64,000 nt of DNA. Source: Magnetospirillum fulvum. GTDB lineage: Bacteria; Pseudomonadota; Alphaproteobacteria; Rhodospirillales; Magnetospirillaceae. Made by a program: the position numbers and the translations under genes. The notes under the pieces were generated by a model that ran no database searches, was not told the DNA's origin, and was given only the letters and a program-made list of their open reading frames with translations. Where the stretch lies: contig NZ_FNWO01000002.1 in NCBI RefSeq assembly GCF_900108475.1, positions 330,818 through 394,817 on the forward strand, given 5' to 3'. Shown here one piece after another: positions 10,509 through 18,581 of the stretch (the first letter of the stretch is position 1; each line of letters opens with the position of its first letter).

Positions 10509-11801
10509 ATGGCCGAGGCTCTGCCACTCCGACCGATTGCCATGCGTGAGCATGCACAACGCCGTATCCTGGCGGGTGAGATTCACGCCCGCCCGTTCGA
10601 CCTGCTGTCGAGCCCGCTGCGCGTTTCGCATCTGGCCCTGGTTCATGCCGACGCTGCCGCCGAACGGGCGCACCTGTCGGAATTGCTTGCCGTTCACGGG
10701 TCCGAACTGCTGGCGTCGGAGAGCAATTATTTCAGCCGCGAACTGGGCGGTTTCCGGCTGCGCTGGGAGCGTCACAGCGAGTTCTCGACCTATACCGTGT
10801 CGCGTAGCGATCCCTTCACCGCGCCGTTCGAGGTCACCGCGCTCGACCTGCTGCCGGTTGGCTGGCTGGAAGCGCTGCCGGGCGAGCTGCTGGCCGCCGT
10901 CCATGTCGTCGCCAACCGCAATCTGACCGACGATCTGGCCCCGCTGTTCGGCGGCAATCCGATGGTCGGCAGCAAGGTTGCCGGTGGCAATGGCGAATTG
11001 TGGACCGATTTCCGCCTCCATTGCGACGGGTTCGGCCGGGTTGTCCTGCGCGATTTCGGTCTCAGTCCCAGCCAGACCGGTCGGTTGGTGCAGCGGGTGC
11101 TGGAAATCGAGACCTATCGGATGATGGCGCTGTTGGCCTTTCCGCTGGCCCGCTACGCCAATAACGAGACCGGGCGGATCGACCGCGAACTGGCCGACAT
11201 CGTCACCGAACTGGCCGATCCCAAGGTGGTGCAGAACGATCGCGATCTGCTCGACAGCCTGACCCGGCTGGCCGCCGAGGCCGAGCAGTTGGACGCGACC
11301 ACCAGCTTCCGCCTTGCCGCCGCCAAAGCCTATTTCAACATCGTCAAATCGCGCATCGGCGAATTGCGCGAGGAACGGATCGTCGGTTTGCAGACGATCG
11401 CCGAATTCACCGAGCGCCGCCTCGGTCCGGCGATGAAGACCTGCGAGGCCGCCGCGCGGCGTCAGCAATCGCTGGCGACGCGGGTGTCGCGGGCGGGCGA
11501 TCTGCTGCGCACCAGGGTCGATATCGCCCTCGAAGAAAAGAACCGCGATCTGCTGAAATCGATGAACCGCCGCGCCGAATTGCAGCTTCGCCTGCAACAG
11601 ACGGTCGAAGGGCTGTCGGTGGTCGCGATCACCTATTACCTGCTGGGGGTGATCGGCTATCTTGCCCGCGGGCTGGCCGATATCGGGGTTCCTCTCCGCT
11701 ACGATTTCGTCGAACTGGTGGCGGTGCCGCTGGTCGCCGGGGCGGTGTGGCTGGGGGTGCGCCGTCTGCGCAAGGCCCTGACCGATCAGCACAAGGAATA
11801 G
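10509..11801 (+). CDS. DUF3422 family membrane protein
   Basis: The 430-residue protein is recognised as DUF3422 by its opening HAQRRILAGEIHARPFD, close to the family's NEVHARP motif. The next ~200 residues are soluble. A coiled-coil-rich middle follows (about 230-370: LTRLAAEAEQL, RRQQSLATRVSRAGDLLRTR). Two C-terminal membrane spans lie near residues 372-394 (VVAITYYLLGVIGYL) and 402-420. The function is unknown; the coiled coil plus paired C-terminal helices recalls CorA-type architecture, but the GMN signature is absent. An ATG at 10509 was chosen; a second one at 10542 is possible. It is transcribed away from tldD. Confidence 0.85.
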   Translation: MAEALPLRPIAMREHAQRRILAGEIHARPFDLLSSPLRVSHLALVHADAAAERAHLSELLAVHGSELLASESNYFSRELGGFRLRWERHSEFSTYTVSRSDPFTAPFEVTALDLLPVGWLEALPGELLAAVHVVANRNLTDDLAPLFGGNPMVGSKVAGGNGELWTDFRLHCDGFGRVVLRDFGLSPSQTGRLVQRVLEIETYRMMALLAFPLARYANNETGRIDRELADIVTELADPKVVQNDRDLLDSLTRLAAEAEQLDATTSFRLAAAKAYFNIVKSRIGELREERIVGLQTIAEFTERRLGPAMKTCEAAARRQQSLATRVSRAGDLLRTRVDIALEEKNRDLLKSMNRRAELQLRLQQTVEGLSVVAITYYLLGVIGYLARGLADIGVPLRYDFVELVAVPLVAGAVWLGVRRLRKALTDQHKE

Positions 11802-11815
11802 AGGGCAGAGTCCCT

Positions 11816-12454
11816 CTATTCCTTTTTCTCCTCCTTCTTGTCCTTCTCTTTTTTCGGCTTGGGCTTGGGCATCCGCGACTCGAGCAATTGGTGCATCTTG
11901 GTGTCCATCAGGAACAGCACCGTTCCCTCGTTATCGTCGGCCATCTGGGCCTCGATCGACCCGTTGATCCAGCGGATATAATGGGCGGTCTTCAGCGCGG
12001 GCGGTCCCCACCGCTCGATCAGGGCGGCGGCGGTCTTGTCGAACGCCTCGCGCGGCTGGCGGCCGGTCATCTGGAAAATCCGCTCGGACCCGTTTTCGTC
12101 CTCGATCGACATGAACCAGAAATCGGTCGGCGTGCCCGCCAGCACCACCTGGCGCTGGACCCAATCGTCCTTGCCCGCATCGGTGAACAGGGCACACCGA
12201 TTGACCCGGGCGGCGAGCATCGCGCCGGGCAGGGCCAGCGGGGTGCGGTCGGCTCCGGGGGGGCGTTCCTGATCCTGGGCGCAGACCAGCCTTGTATTGG
12301 CGGGGAAGGCGGCGAAGCGCAATTGGTTCAGCCGCATCCCGATCTGGGCCAGCCCGATATCGAACGGGCGTGGCGGCGGCGGATCGGCCGCAGCGGGCAG
12401 GGCGGCGGCGGCGAGCAGGGCGAGGGCGAGGACGACCGGCAGCGGGCGCGGCAT
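11816..12454 (-). CDS. secreted protein of unknown function, paralogue of its upstream neighbour
   Basis: The 212-residue protein has a signal peptide (about 1-23, ending AAAD). Two cysteines (Cys58 and Cys87) are 29 residues apart and probably form a disulphide. The C-terminal tail is highly charged (PKPKPKKEKDKKEEKKE). The mature domain aligns along its length with the next gene: RLVCAQDQE with RLVCDTDED, FDKTAAALIERWGPP with WDRVAAALTELLGRP, and TVLFLMD with TLMFLD. I do not recognise a named family. The start at 12454 lies 5 bases after the upstream gene's stop, so the pair is surely one transcript. The lysine-rich tail is absent from the paralogue. Confidence 0.75.
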   Translation of the reverse strand: MPRPLPVVLALALLAAAALPAAADPPPPRPFDIGLAQIGMRLNQLRFAAFPANTRLVCAQDQERPPGADRTPLALPGAMLAARVNRCALFTDAGKDDWVQRQVVLAGTPTDFWFMSIEDENGSERIFQMTGRQPREAFDKTAAALIERWGPPALKTAHYIRWINGSIEAQMADDNEGTVLFLMDTKMHQLLESRMPKPKPKKEKDKKEEKKE

Positions 12455-12459
12455 CGGGG

Positions 12460-13086
12460 CTAGTCGCTTCGGGTGGAGAAGCCGGGCGATTTCAGCAGCT
12501 TGCGCAGGCGCAGATCGGCGACGGCGACGGCGAATTCGTCCAGGCTTTTCGGGTCGAGGAACATCAGGGTTTCGTGCTGTTCGTCCTCCCAGATCAACAG
12601 GCTGTCGCCGCCCGCATCGGGTCGGCCCAACAGTTCGGTCAGTGCCGCCGCCACCCGGTCCCAGCCGTCGCGGTGAGCCCACAGGCTGACCCGGGCCAGA
12701 CGGTGGCGTCCGCCGCCCCCTTGTTCGACGAACAGCAGCCACATCCGGGCCGGACCGGCCAGACTGGGGATCGAGGACAACTCCCATCCCGCGCCCGAAC
12801 CGGGGGCGAGGATCGTACAGAGCTTGACCCGGGTGGAGTCGCGGCTGTTCTGACGCTTCAGCAACAGCGGATCGGCCAGTTTGGGAACGTCCTCGTCGGT
12901 GTCGCAGACCAGTCGCTGGCCTTCGGACAGCGCCATCGTCCGGACATCGTCGAGCCGGGTGCCCAGGTTGGGCAGGCCGGGGGCCAGCGCCGAAAGCGCC
13001 CGCTGGTCGGCCAAGGCTCCCGTTGACCAGAGCGGGGAGGCGAGCGAAAAAACCAGCATCAAGGCCAGCCAGATCCGAGCCGGCAT
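12460..13086 (-). CDS. secreted protein of unknown function, paralogue of its downstream neighbour
   Basis: The 208-residue protein has a signal peptide (about 1-27, ending TGALA). Its two cysteines (Cys61, Cys90) have exactly the 29-residue spacing of the downstream paralogue. Shared blocks include LGTRLDDVRTMAL...RLVC, LAGPARMWLLFVE and WDRVAAALTELLGRP. The ATG at 13086 was preferred over the one at 13101 because AAAGGAAA, within the longer frame, is an obvious ribosome-binding site for it. No family is recognised. It heads the two-gene unit and lies 58 bases after the hydrolase gene on the same strand, so all could be co-transcribed with the hemerythrin gene. Confidence 0.75.
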   Translation of the reverse strand: MPARIWLALMLVFSLASPLWSTGALADQRALSALAPGLPNLGTRLDDVRTMALSEGQRLVCDTDEDVPKLADPLLLKRQNSRDSTRVKLCTILAPGSGAGWELSSIPSLAGPARMWLLFVEQGGGGRHRLARVSLWAHRDGWDRVAAALTELLGRPDAGGDSLLIWEDEQHETLMFLDPKSLDEFAVAVADLRLRKLLKSPGFSTRSD

Positions 13087-13144
13087 GGCGTTTCCTTTCA
13101 CGATGACGTCACATCTTCGAGTATGGCACGGTGCCGCGATGTCG

Positions 13145-14152
13145 TCACCGGGTGTTGGCGGCGGTTTGACCCGATTTCGCGTCGGCGAGCCGGTCGGCCC
13201 CCGACGGCAGCGGTGCCGTCGGATCGGCGGTCCAGGCGGCGATGTCGTCGAGCACCCGTGCCGCCTGAAGGTCGCGCAACAGCATGTGCCAGCCCTCGGG
13301 GTAGAGAGCGGCGCGTTGGTCGTGTCCTCGCCGCGGCAGGGCGGCGATCGCCTCCCACATCGGATCGGGTGGGATCACCTGATCCTTCTCGCCATACAGC
13401 ACCAGGGCGGCGACCGGCAGGCGGGCAATATCGGCCTGGGCGGCGTCCATCAGATCGACCAGCCCGGAGATCGCATCAATCCGGGTCTCCTTGATCACCA
13501 GCGGATCGCGCGACAAAGCGCGCAGCATCTCGATATTGTCCGACGGCTGAATCTCCAGCCCACGCCCGGTCAGGGTTAGGCCGGGGACTAGGGCGTTGGT
13601 CAGCCACAGGGCAAAGCGCTGGAGCGGTCCCATCGACGCGCGCCCCCACACCGCCGGGGCGGACAGGATCGCGCCTGCGATCGCGGGCGGCGGCGGAGCC
13701 ATCGTCAGCGCCTCGATCACCACCGCGCCGCCCATGCTTTCGCCCAGCAGGAACAGCGGCAGGCCGGGATGGCGCCGGGACAACAGACGGGCGGCGGCGA
13801 TCGCGTCGGCGGCCATCGCCGCCTTGTCCGACCATTGGCCGGGATGGGGGCCGCGCCCGAATCCGCGTTGGTCATAGGCATAGGTGACAAGGCCATGGGC
13901 GGCCAGCGCCGGGCCGACCGTGGCGAAGGCGTTGGAATAATCGTTCATCCCGTGCAGCGCCAGCACCACCGCGCGGGGGGGGCGGTCGGGCGGGGACCAG
14001 ACCCGCAGCGGCAGTTCGGCTCCGTCGGCGGTGCGGATCGTTTCGGCGGTCAAGATCGGATCCGTCCGCTGGGGTCCGGCCGGGTTCAGACTCGCGATGC
14101 AGCCGCCCAACAGGACGGCGGACAGGAGCAGGGCGGCGGCTAACCGCACCAT
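13145..14152 (-). CDS. alpha/beta-hydrolase lipoprotein (monoacylglycerol lipase-like)
   Basis: The 335-residue protein begins with a lipoprotein signal peptide whose lipobox is LLGGC (Cys18), so it should be membrane-anchored. The hydrolase fold shows the oxyanion-hole segment ALHGMNDYSNAF, the nucleophile elbow GESMGG, the acid in LYGEKDQVIPPD and the histidine in YPEGWHMLLRD. The order and spacing fit Hydrolase_4/serine aminopeptidase S33, the family of monoglyceride lipases and lysophospholipases. The substrate is not inferable. The ATG at 14152 overlaps the last 13 bases of the hemerythrin gene, suggesting translational coupling. An upstream in-frame ATG at 14209 would hide the lipobox and is less likely. 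Confidence 0.85.
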   Translation of the reverse strand: MVRLAAALLLSAVLLGGCIASLNPAGPQRTDPILTAETIRTADGAELPLRVWSPPDRPPRAVVLALHGMNDYSNAFATVGPALAAHGLVTYAYDQRGFGRGPHPGQWSDKAAMAADAIAAARLLSRRHPGLPLFLLGESMGGAVVIEALTMAPPPPAIAGAILSAPAVWGRASMGPLQRFALWLTNALVPGLTLTGRGLEIQPSDNIEMLRALSRDPLVIKETRIDAISGLVDLMDAAQADIARLPVAALVLYGEKDQVIPPDPMWEAIAALPRRGHDQRAALYPEGWHMLLRDLQAARVLDDIAAWTADPTAPLPSGADRLADAKSGQTAANTR

Positions 14153-14556
14153 GGCAGGATGCGTCCGCGCATCTTGCAATCGACTTTGACGATGTGCTCG
14201 GAAATCCACACCATCAGGAACGAGCGGATCGTTTCGGCGGTAACGCGGGGATCGTCGCTTGGGTCGGCCTGGAAGCGCAGGATGAACGCGTTCAAGGTGC
14301 GCAGCAGTTCGACGTGGTGGCGGCGGTTCTCCTCGTAGCCCTCGTAGCCGACCTCCTGCTGGATTTCTTCCTCGCGGGCGAAATGCTCGCTCGCGTAGCG
14401 TTCCATCCGCGTGAGGATGTCGCCCAGCACCTCGGCCCCGACCTCAGTCCCGGCATGGATGGCAAGGTCGAGTTCCCGCAAAATCGCGAACAACCCACGG
14501 TGGTCGTCGTCGATCTGTTCGATGCCGACCTTCATCCCGTCATGCCAAACGCCCAC
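14140..14556 (-). CDS. bacteriohemerythrin
   Basis: This is a 138-residue single-domain hemerythrin, a non-haem di-iron O2-binding protein. All ligand motifs are present in order: H in IDDDHRGLF, H and E in SEHFAREEE, HH in RRHHVELL, and H with D in ISEHIVKVD. The usual bacterial length is 130-150. Such proteins are frequent in microaerophilic spirilla and act in oxygen sensing, storage or delivery. The start is a GTG at 14554-14556 preceded by GGGAGA; an ATG seven codons in is the alternative. It overlaps the lipoprotein hydrolase downstream. Confidence 0.92.
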   Translation of the reverse strand: MGVWHDGMKVGIEQIDDDHRGLFAILRELDLAIHAGTEVGAEVLGDILTRMERYASEHFAREEEIQQEVGYEGYEENRRHHVELLRTLNAFILRFQADPSDDPRVTAETIRSFLMVWISEHIVKVDCKMRGRILPWCG

Positions 14557-14771
14557 CCCGGTCTCCCATCAGTCCACCACGCCGGACATAAACCCAAGTC
14601 GCCAACAGTAGAGGCGGTCTTGGCAGATGGCAATGTCGGCTAGGCCTTACGCTGGTTTTACCAAGATTTCTCTCGCGCGTCGTTGTCGCCGCACTGCGTT
14701 TTGTGGCAGGGTCAGCCTCAACCCGGGGGAGGATTTCCCGGTGGCAATGGGCGCGATGAGGGGAGCATGTT

Positions 14772-16067
14772 TTGACGAACGATCTGTCGGACAGAGGTGT
14801 TGATCTAGAAGTAAATCAGAGGTTACGCAAGACCTTGGCGCTTATTCTGGCGGGGGGGCGCGGTTCCCGGCTGATGGATCTCACCGACTGGCACGCAAAA
14901 CCGGCCATTCCGTTTGCCGGTAAGTTCCGTATCGTCGATTTTGCGCTGTCGAATTGTATCAATTCGGGCATTCGCCGCATCGGCGTTCTGACGCAGTACA
15001 AGGCTCACTCTCTGTTGCAGCATATCCAGCGCGGCTGGGGCTTCCTGCGCGGCGAATTCAACGAATTCATCGAGCTGTTGCCGGCGCAGCAGCGCACCGA
15101 GGGCGGCAACTGGTATCGCGGGACCGCCGACGCGGTCTATCAGAACCTCGACATCATCCGCGCCCACCGCCCCGAGCATGTGCTGATCCTGGCCGGGGAT
15201 CACGTCTATAAGATGAATTACGGTCGCATGCTGGCCCAGCACCTTGCCAGCAAGGCCGACGTGACGGTCGCCTGCATCGCGGTCCCGCGCGAGATCGCGA
15301 CGGGCTTTGGCGTGATGGCGATCGACGACGAGAACCGTATCGTCCGCTTCGACGAAAAGCCCGCCAATCCGGCGCCGATGCCCGGTCATCCCGATCTGGC
15401 CCTGGCCAGCATGGGCATCTACATCTTCAACGCCTCGCTGCTGTTCGATCTGCTCGAGACGGATTCCAGCTTTGCCGGAAGCTCGCACGATTTCGGCAAG
15501 GATCTGATCCCCGCTCTGATCGAGAACCATAACGTCGTCGCCCATCATTTCAGCGATTCCTGCGTGATGCACGAGGGCGCCCAGGAGCATTACTGGCGCG
15601 ACGTCGGCACCATCGACGCCTATTGGGAAGCCAATGTCGATCTGACCAAGGTGACCCCGTCGCTCAACCTCTATGACGATTCCTGGCCGATCTGGACCGA
15701 TCAGCCCCAGGTGCCCCCCGCCAAGTTCGTGTTCGATTCCGACGACCGGCGCGGTATGGCGGTCGATTCCCTGCTGGCAGGCGGCTGCATCATCTCGGGC
15801 GCGGTGGTGCGCCGGTCGATGCTGTTCTCGAACGTCCGGGTCAATTCCTATTGCCTGGTCGAGGATTCGGTGGTGCTGCCCGGCTGCGACATCGGTCGCC
15901 ACGCCCGTCTCACCAAATGCATCGTCGATCAGGATGTGGTGGTGCCGCCCGGTCTGGTCGTCGGTGAAGATCCCGTGCTCGACGCCCGCCGCTTCTACCG
16001 CACCGAAAAGGGGATCACCCTGATCACCGCCGCCAAGCTGAAGGCGATGGAGAACGGCGAGGTCTGA
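14772..16067 (+). CDS. glgC: glucose-1-phosphate adenylyltransferase (ADP-glucose pyrophosphorylase)
   Basis: The 431-residue enzyme makes ADP-glucose from glucose-1-phosphate and ATP, the committed step of glycogen synthesis. It shows the nucleotidyltransferase start [11 protein letters not shown] with the allosteric/catalytic segment [37 protein letters not shown] and [19 protein letters not shown] are also present. The C-terminal left-handed beta-helix follows. The start is an unusual TTG (14772-14774) preceded by GAGGGGAG. An ATG at 14767 is out of frame and stops at once. No other glycogen genes are adjacent. A stem-loop follows the stop. Confidence 0.96.
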   Translation: MTNDLSDRGVDLEVNQRLRKTLALILAGGRGSRLMDLTDWHAKPAIPFAGKFRIVDFALSNCINSGIRRIGVLTQYKAHSLLQHIQRGWGFLRGEFNEFIELLPAQQRTEGGNWYRGTADAVYQNLDIIRAHRPEHVLILAGDHVYKMNYGRMLAQHLASKADVTVACIAVPREIATGFGVMAIDDENRIVRFDEKPANPAPMPGHPDLALASMGIYIFNASLLFDLLETDSSFAGSSHDFGKDLIPALIENHNVVAHHFSDSCVMHEGAQEHYWRDVGTIDAYWEANVDLTKVTPSLNLYDDSWPIWTDQPQVPPAKFVFDSDDRRGMAVDSLLAGGCIISGAVVRRSMLFSNVRVNSYCLVEDSVVLPGCDIGRHARLTKCIVDQDVVVPPGLVVGEDPVLDARRFYRTEKGITLITAAKLKAMENGEV

Positions 16068-16074
16068 TCGGCGC

Positions 16075-16100
16075 ACCGGGAGCGGGGGAAAGCTCCCGGT
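16075..16100 (+). terminator. hairpin after glgC
   Basis: A 9-bp stem, ACCGGGAGC/GCTCCCGGT (16075-16083 with 16092-16100), starts 7 bases after the glgC stop. There is no T tract, so termination efficiency is uncertain. Confidence 0.55.
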
Positions 16101-16117
16101 CCCGGTCGTTATGTGAT

Positions 16118-16154
16118 ACCAAGCGGCATTGAGGGAACCTCATTGCCGCTTGGT
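16118..16154. repeat. 37-base perfect-armed palindrome, copy 2 of a dispersed repeat
   Basis: The outer arms ACCAAGCGGCA (16118-16128) and TGCCGCTTGGT (16144-16154) enclose an inner TGAGG/CCTCA hairpin. The same core follows pgi at 8789. It sits directly beside the IS110 N-terminal fragment, whose reading frame stops inside it. This suggests a mobile or REP-like unit. Confidence 0.8.
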
Positions 16155-16280
16155 ATAACGTGTCAGCCATTGTGACCCCGGGCACGCTTCCATGCCGACG
16201 GTCGCGGGATCGGCCTGCTCGAAGAAATGGAGCATGGTGTCGCGGCGGAAATTCACCAGCAAGGCCTTGTGCCTGTGGTC
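16149..16280 (-). pseudogene. IS110-family transposase, N-terminal remnant
   Basis: Minus-strand translation gives FRRDTMLHFFEQADP, then ATVGMEACPGSQWL. This is the conserved N-terminal block of IS110 transposases (…RRDxLLxFF…VGMEACxGSxxWA). The frame ends at TGA within the adjacent palindrome after only a few further residues. Most of the catalytic domain and the whole C-terminus are missing. The right limit is approximate because similarity fades near 16280. It lies in the same orientation as the C-terminal IS110 remnant at 2896. Confidence 0.7.
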
Positions 16281-16452
16281 GCCGAAGACCGGAAGTTTGT
16301 CCGGGTTAAGGGAAAACTCCCGACCCGGCCATCCCCATGGCGCCGTCCAATATAATGTTTCCAATGACTTTTCGGTCCAGCCCGACCCCCGGGTCCAGGC
16401 CCGGGGGTGACGGCCCCAAAAGGCGATACCGTCAAAATCTAGGCTCATCCAG
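16281..16452. other. non-coding stretch with a GC-rich palindrome
   Basis: It contains ACCCCCGGG-TCCAGG-CCCGGGGGT (16385-16408). This type of palindrome is scattered widely in alphaproteobacterial genomes. An open frame crosses it on the minus strand but looks like read-through of repeat DNA. No gene is evident. Confidence 0.6.
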
Positions 16453-16660
16453 CCAGGCAAACCCACGCAGAACGGCTATGGCAAGAGCGTCAACGGCAAG
16501 TTCCGCGACGAATGCCTGAACGAAAACTGGTTCTCCAGCTTGGCCGAGGCTCGCCGGATCATCGAGATGTGGCGCCGCCACTACAACGAGGAGCGCCCGC
16601 ACAGCGGCCTCGGATACCAGACTCCCGCCGCCTTCGCCGCGAAGCGGGGACGAAAATGGT
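16453..16660 (+). pseudogene. IS3-family transposase OrfB, C-terminal remnant
   Basis: The plus strand reads GKPTQNG, then FRDECLNENWFSSLAEARRI, MWRRHYNEERPHSGLGYQTP and AAFAAKRG. This is the well-known end of IS3-group integrase-core transposases, including the last acidic catalytic residue in the RDECLNE region. The first two catalytic aspartates and OrfA are absent, and the left edge fuses into unrelated repeat sequence at about 16453. The exact right boundary of the IS is unclear. It is a dead fragment. Confidence 0.88.
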
Positions 16661-16661
16661 G

Positions 16662-16772
16662 GGGGAGCACCCGTTCAGTGATCTCGATCGCCTGGGCGAT
16701 CACCCGTGGGCGGATGTCCCACACCCCTCCGGTCAGGGCCGCCGTGCCGACTGCCACTTGATCTGAGGTCAT
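16662..16772 (-). pseudogene. truncated small reading frame of unknown origin
   Basis: From an ATG at 16772 the minus strand reads MTSDQVAVGTAALTGGVWD, then IRPRVIAQAIEITERVLPHH. It runs straight into the antisense of the IS3 remnant near 16662. The first ~36 residues have a protein-like composition, and the fusion implies that insertion or deletion removed the 3' end. I do not recognise the family, and no ribosome-binding site is seen. Confidence 0.4.
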
Positions 16773-16801
16773 TTGATCAATCCAGGCTTGGAATAAAGGG
16801 A

Positions 16802-18175
16802 TCAGGCCCCCCCGCCCTCTCCTTCGGCGGGATCGTCGAAGGACAACAGGGCGGCGATTCCGGTCTCCGGCGCGGCTTCGACGGCGCGCAACTGGCGGTC
16901 GATCGCCCGCTTCCGGACCGCGACGTCGTCGATTGTCTTTGACGCCTCCTGAAGCTTTTTCTGCACCTTGTCCAGCACCTCGCCATACTTGCCGAACTCG
17001 GTCTTGACCGCGCCCAGGATTTCCCACACCTCGCTCGAGCGCTTTTCAATCGCCATGGTGCGAAAGCCCATCTGCACCGCGTTGAGGATCGCCCCCAGCG
17101 TGGTCGGACCGGCGGCGACGACCTTGTAATCGCGCTGGATCAGATCAATCAGGCCGGGGCGGCGCAACACCTCGGCATACAGCCCCTCGGTCGGCAGGAA
17201 CAGGATCGCGAAGTCGGTGGTGACCGGCGGATTGATGTATTTATCGCGAATCTCGCGGGCGCACTGCTTAACCCGCGTCTCCAGCGCCCGGGCGGCCTGT
17301 TCGACCGCCTCGGGATCGGCACGTTCGACCGCGAGTTGCAGCCGTTCGTAATCCTCGTTGGGGAATTTCGAATCGATCGGCAACAGCACTTCGGGTTCGT
17401 CGTCGCCCTTGCCCGGCAGGCGGATCGCGTAATCGACCCGCTCGGCCGTATCCTTGCGGCAATTGGCCTCACGCATGAACTGGTCCTGGCGGAAAATCTG
17501 GTCGAGCAGCGCGCCCAACTGGACCTCGCCCCAGGTGCCGCGAGTCTTGACGTTGGTCAGCACCCGCTTCAGATCGCCGACCCCGCTGGCCAGGGTCTGC
17601 ATCTCGCCCAGCCCCTTATGCACCTGCTCCAGCCGGTCGCTGACCAGCTTGAAGGACTCGCCCAGCCGCTTTTCCAGCGTGCCCTGAAGCTTCTCATCGA
17701 CGGTCTGGCGCATCTGTTCGAGCTTGGCGGTATTGTCGCCGCGCATCCGCTCAAGCTGATCGGCAATGGTGCGGGTCTGCTCGCTCACCGCTTTGGAAAC
17801 GGTGTCGAGCCGCTCGCGCAGGGTTGCCGCCATCCCGTCGCCGACTTGCTTCAAGCCGGTGGCGACCTCTTCGCGCAATGCCCGCCCCTGCGCCGCCTGA
17901 TCCGTGCGCGCCTCGGCCAGCTTCTGTTCGATCAGCAAACGCAGGTCGGTGTGGGTCCGTTCGGCGGCGGCACGGGCTTCGGCCTCGAAGGCGCGGATTT
18001 GTCCGCTGATTTCCTCGCGGCCCAGCCGGGCTTGCGCCGCGAAATCCTCGCGCAGGCTGCGTTCGATCCAGTCCAGCCGCTCGCTTTCGCCGCCGCGCCG
18101 CCCCGTCCACAATACGGCGACCAAGGTGACAAGCGACGCCACGGCGGCGATGGCGGCAGCGATTTCGACGATCAT
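16802..18175 (-). CDS. rmuC: DNA recombination protein RmuC
   Basis: The 457-residue protein has one N-terminal membrane helix (about 4-24). A long coiled coil follows (about 30-190, rich in E, R, A, Q). The conserved RmuC domain comes next, with NVKTRGTWGEVQLGALLDQI, DSKFPNEDYERL and TTDFAILFLPTEGLYAEVLR, and a second coiled-coil tail. RmuC limits inversion at short inverted repeats in E. coli and is a predicted nuclease related to restriction enzymes. It is flanked by IS remnants (right of 16.8 kb on the map, downstream of its stop) and by a 406-base gap upstream. Confidence 0.95.
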   Translation of the reverse strand: MIVEIAAAIAAVASLVTLVAVLWTGRRGGESERLDWIERSLREDFAAQARLGREEISGQIRAFEAEARAAAERTHTDLRLLIEQKLAEARTDQAAQGRALREEVATGLKQVGDGMAATLRERLDTVSKAVSEQTRTIADQLERMRGDNTAKLEQMRQTVDEKLQGTLEKRLGESFKLVSDRLEQVHKGLGEMQTLASGVGDLKRVLTNVKTRGTWGEVQLGALLDQIFRQDQFMREANCRKDTAERVDYAIRLPGKGDDEPEVLLPIDSKFPNEDYERLQLAVERADPEAVEQAARALETRVKQCAREIRDKYINPPVTTDFAILFLPTEGLYAEVLRRPGLIDLIQRDYKVVAAGPTTLGAILNAVQMGFRTMAIEKRSSEVWEILGAVKTEFGKYGEVLDKVQKKLQEASKTIDDVAVRKRAIDRQLRAVEAAPETGIAALLSFDDPAEGEGGGA

Positions 18176-18581
18176 GGCGACAGGTCCGTTCGCGCGGCTT
18201 AAAAAAGGTGTTGCGGATGCATCAAATAAGAATTATTCTACTTACATAGAGACCGACGGGACGTAAAGTCCACCCTGCGTCCCCGAGGTTTCGCCTCATC
18301 CGCCACCCCCCCTGGCGGACCGGGCACATCGATCCGCACGCCCCGCAGCCCCCCCTTGCGACGTGCGAATCGACCAGGGCGGCGAGGAACTGCAAGTCGG
18401 ATTGCCGGTTCCTCGCCGGCCCTCAAATTCCCCCAGACGCCACGAATAGCAAGAGGTTCTGATCGAGCCCGCTCCGCGAGGATGCCGGTGTCAAACCCGG
18501 GCAGGGCGGCATCGGCGATGCGTTGGTCCGGTCAGGCGTGGACAAGGGGCGGTCGGCTCCCTGTCCCCACCCAACCAAGGA
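18176..18581. other. 406-base gap between rmuC and lpd
   Basis: No gene is supported here. An AT-rich patch (about 18200-18250) upstream of rmuC may hold its promoter. CCGCCA...TGGCGG (about 18300-18317) and a GAGGAAC...GTTCCTC pair (about 18390-18418) can form hairpins. A weak stem near 18537-18570 may terminate the lpd transcript. Confidence 0.5.

Noticed and set aside
16140..16466. 108-residue hypothetical protein on the minus strand
   Set aside because: Only the last ~45 residues match anything (the IS110 N-terminus); the first part translates palindromic repeat DNA, so it is a remnant, not a gene.
18238..18426. 62-residue open frame in the rmuC-lpd gap
   Set aside because: Arg/Gly/Pro-rich, lacks a ribosome-binding site and covers hairpin-forming DNA; no support as a gene.
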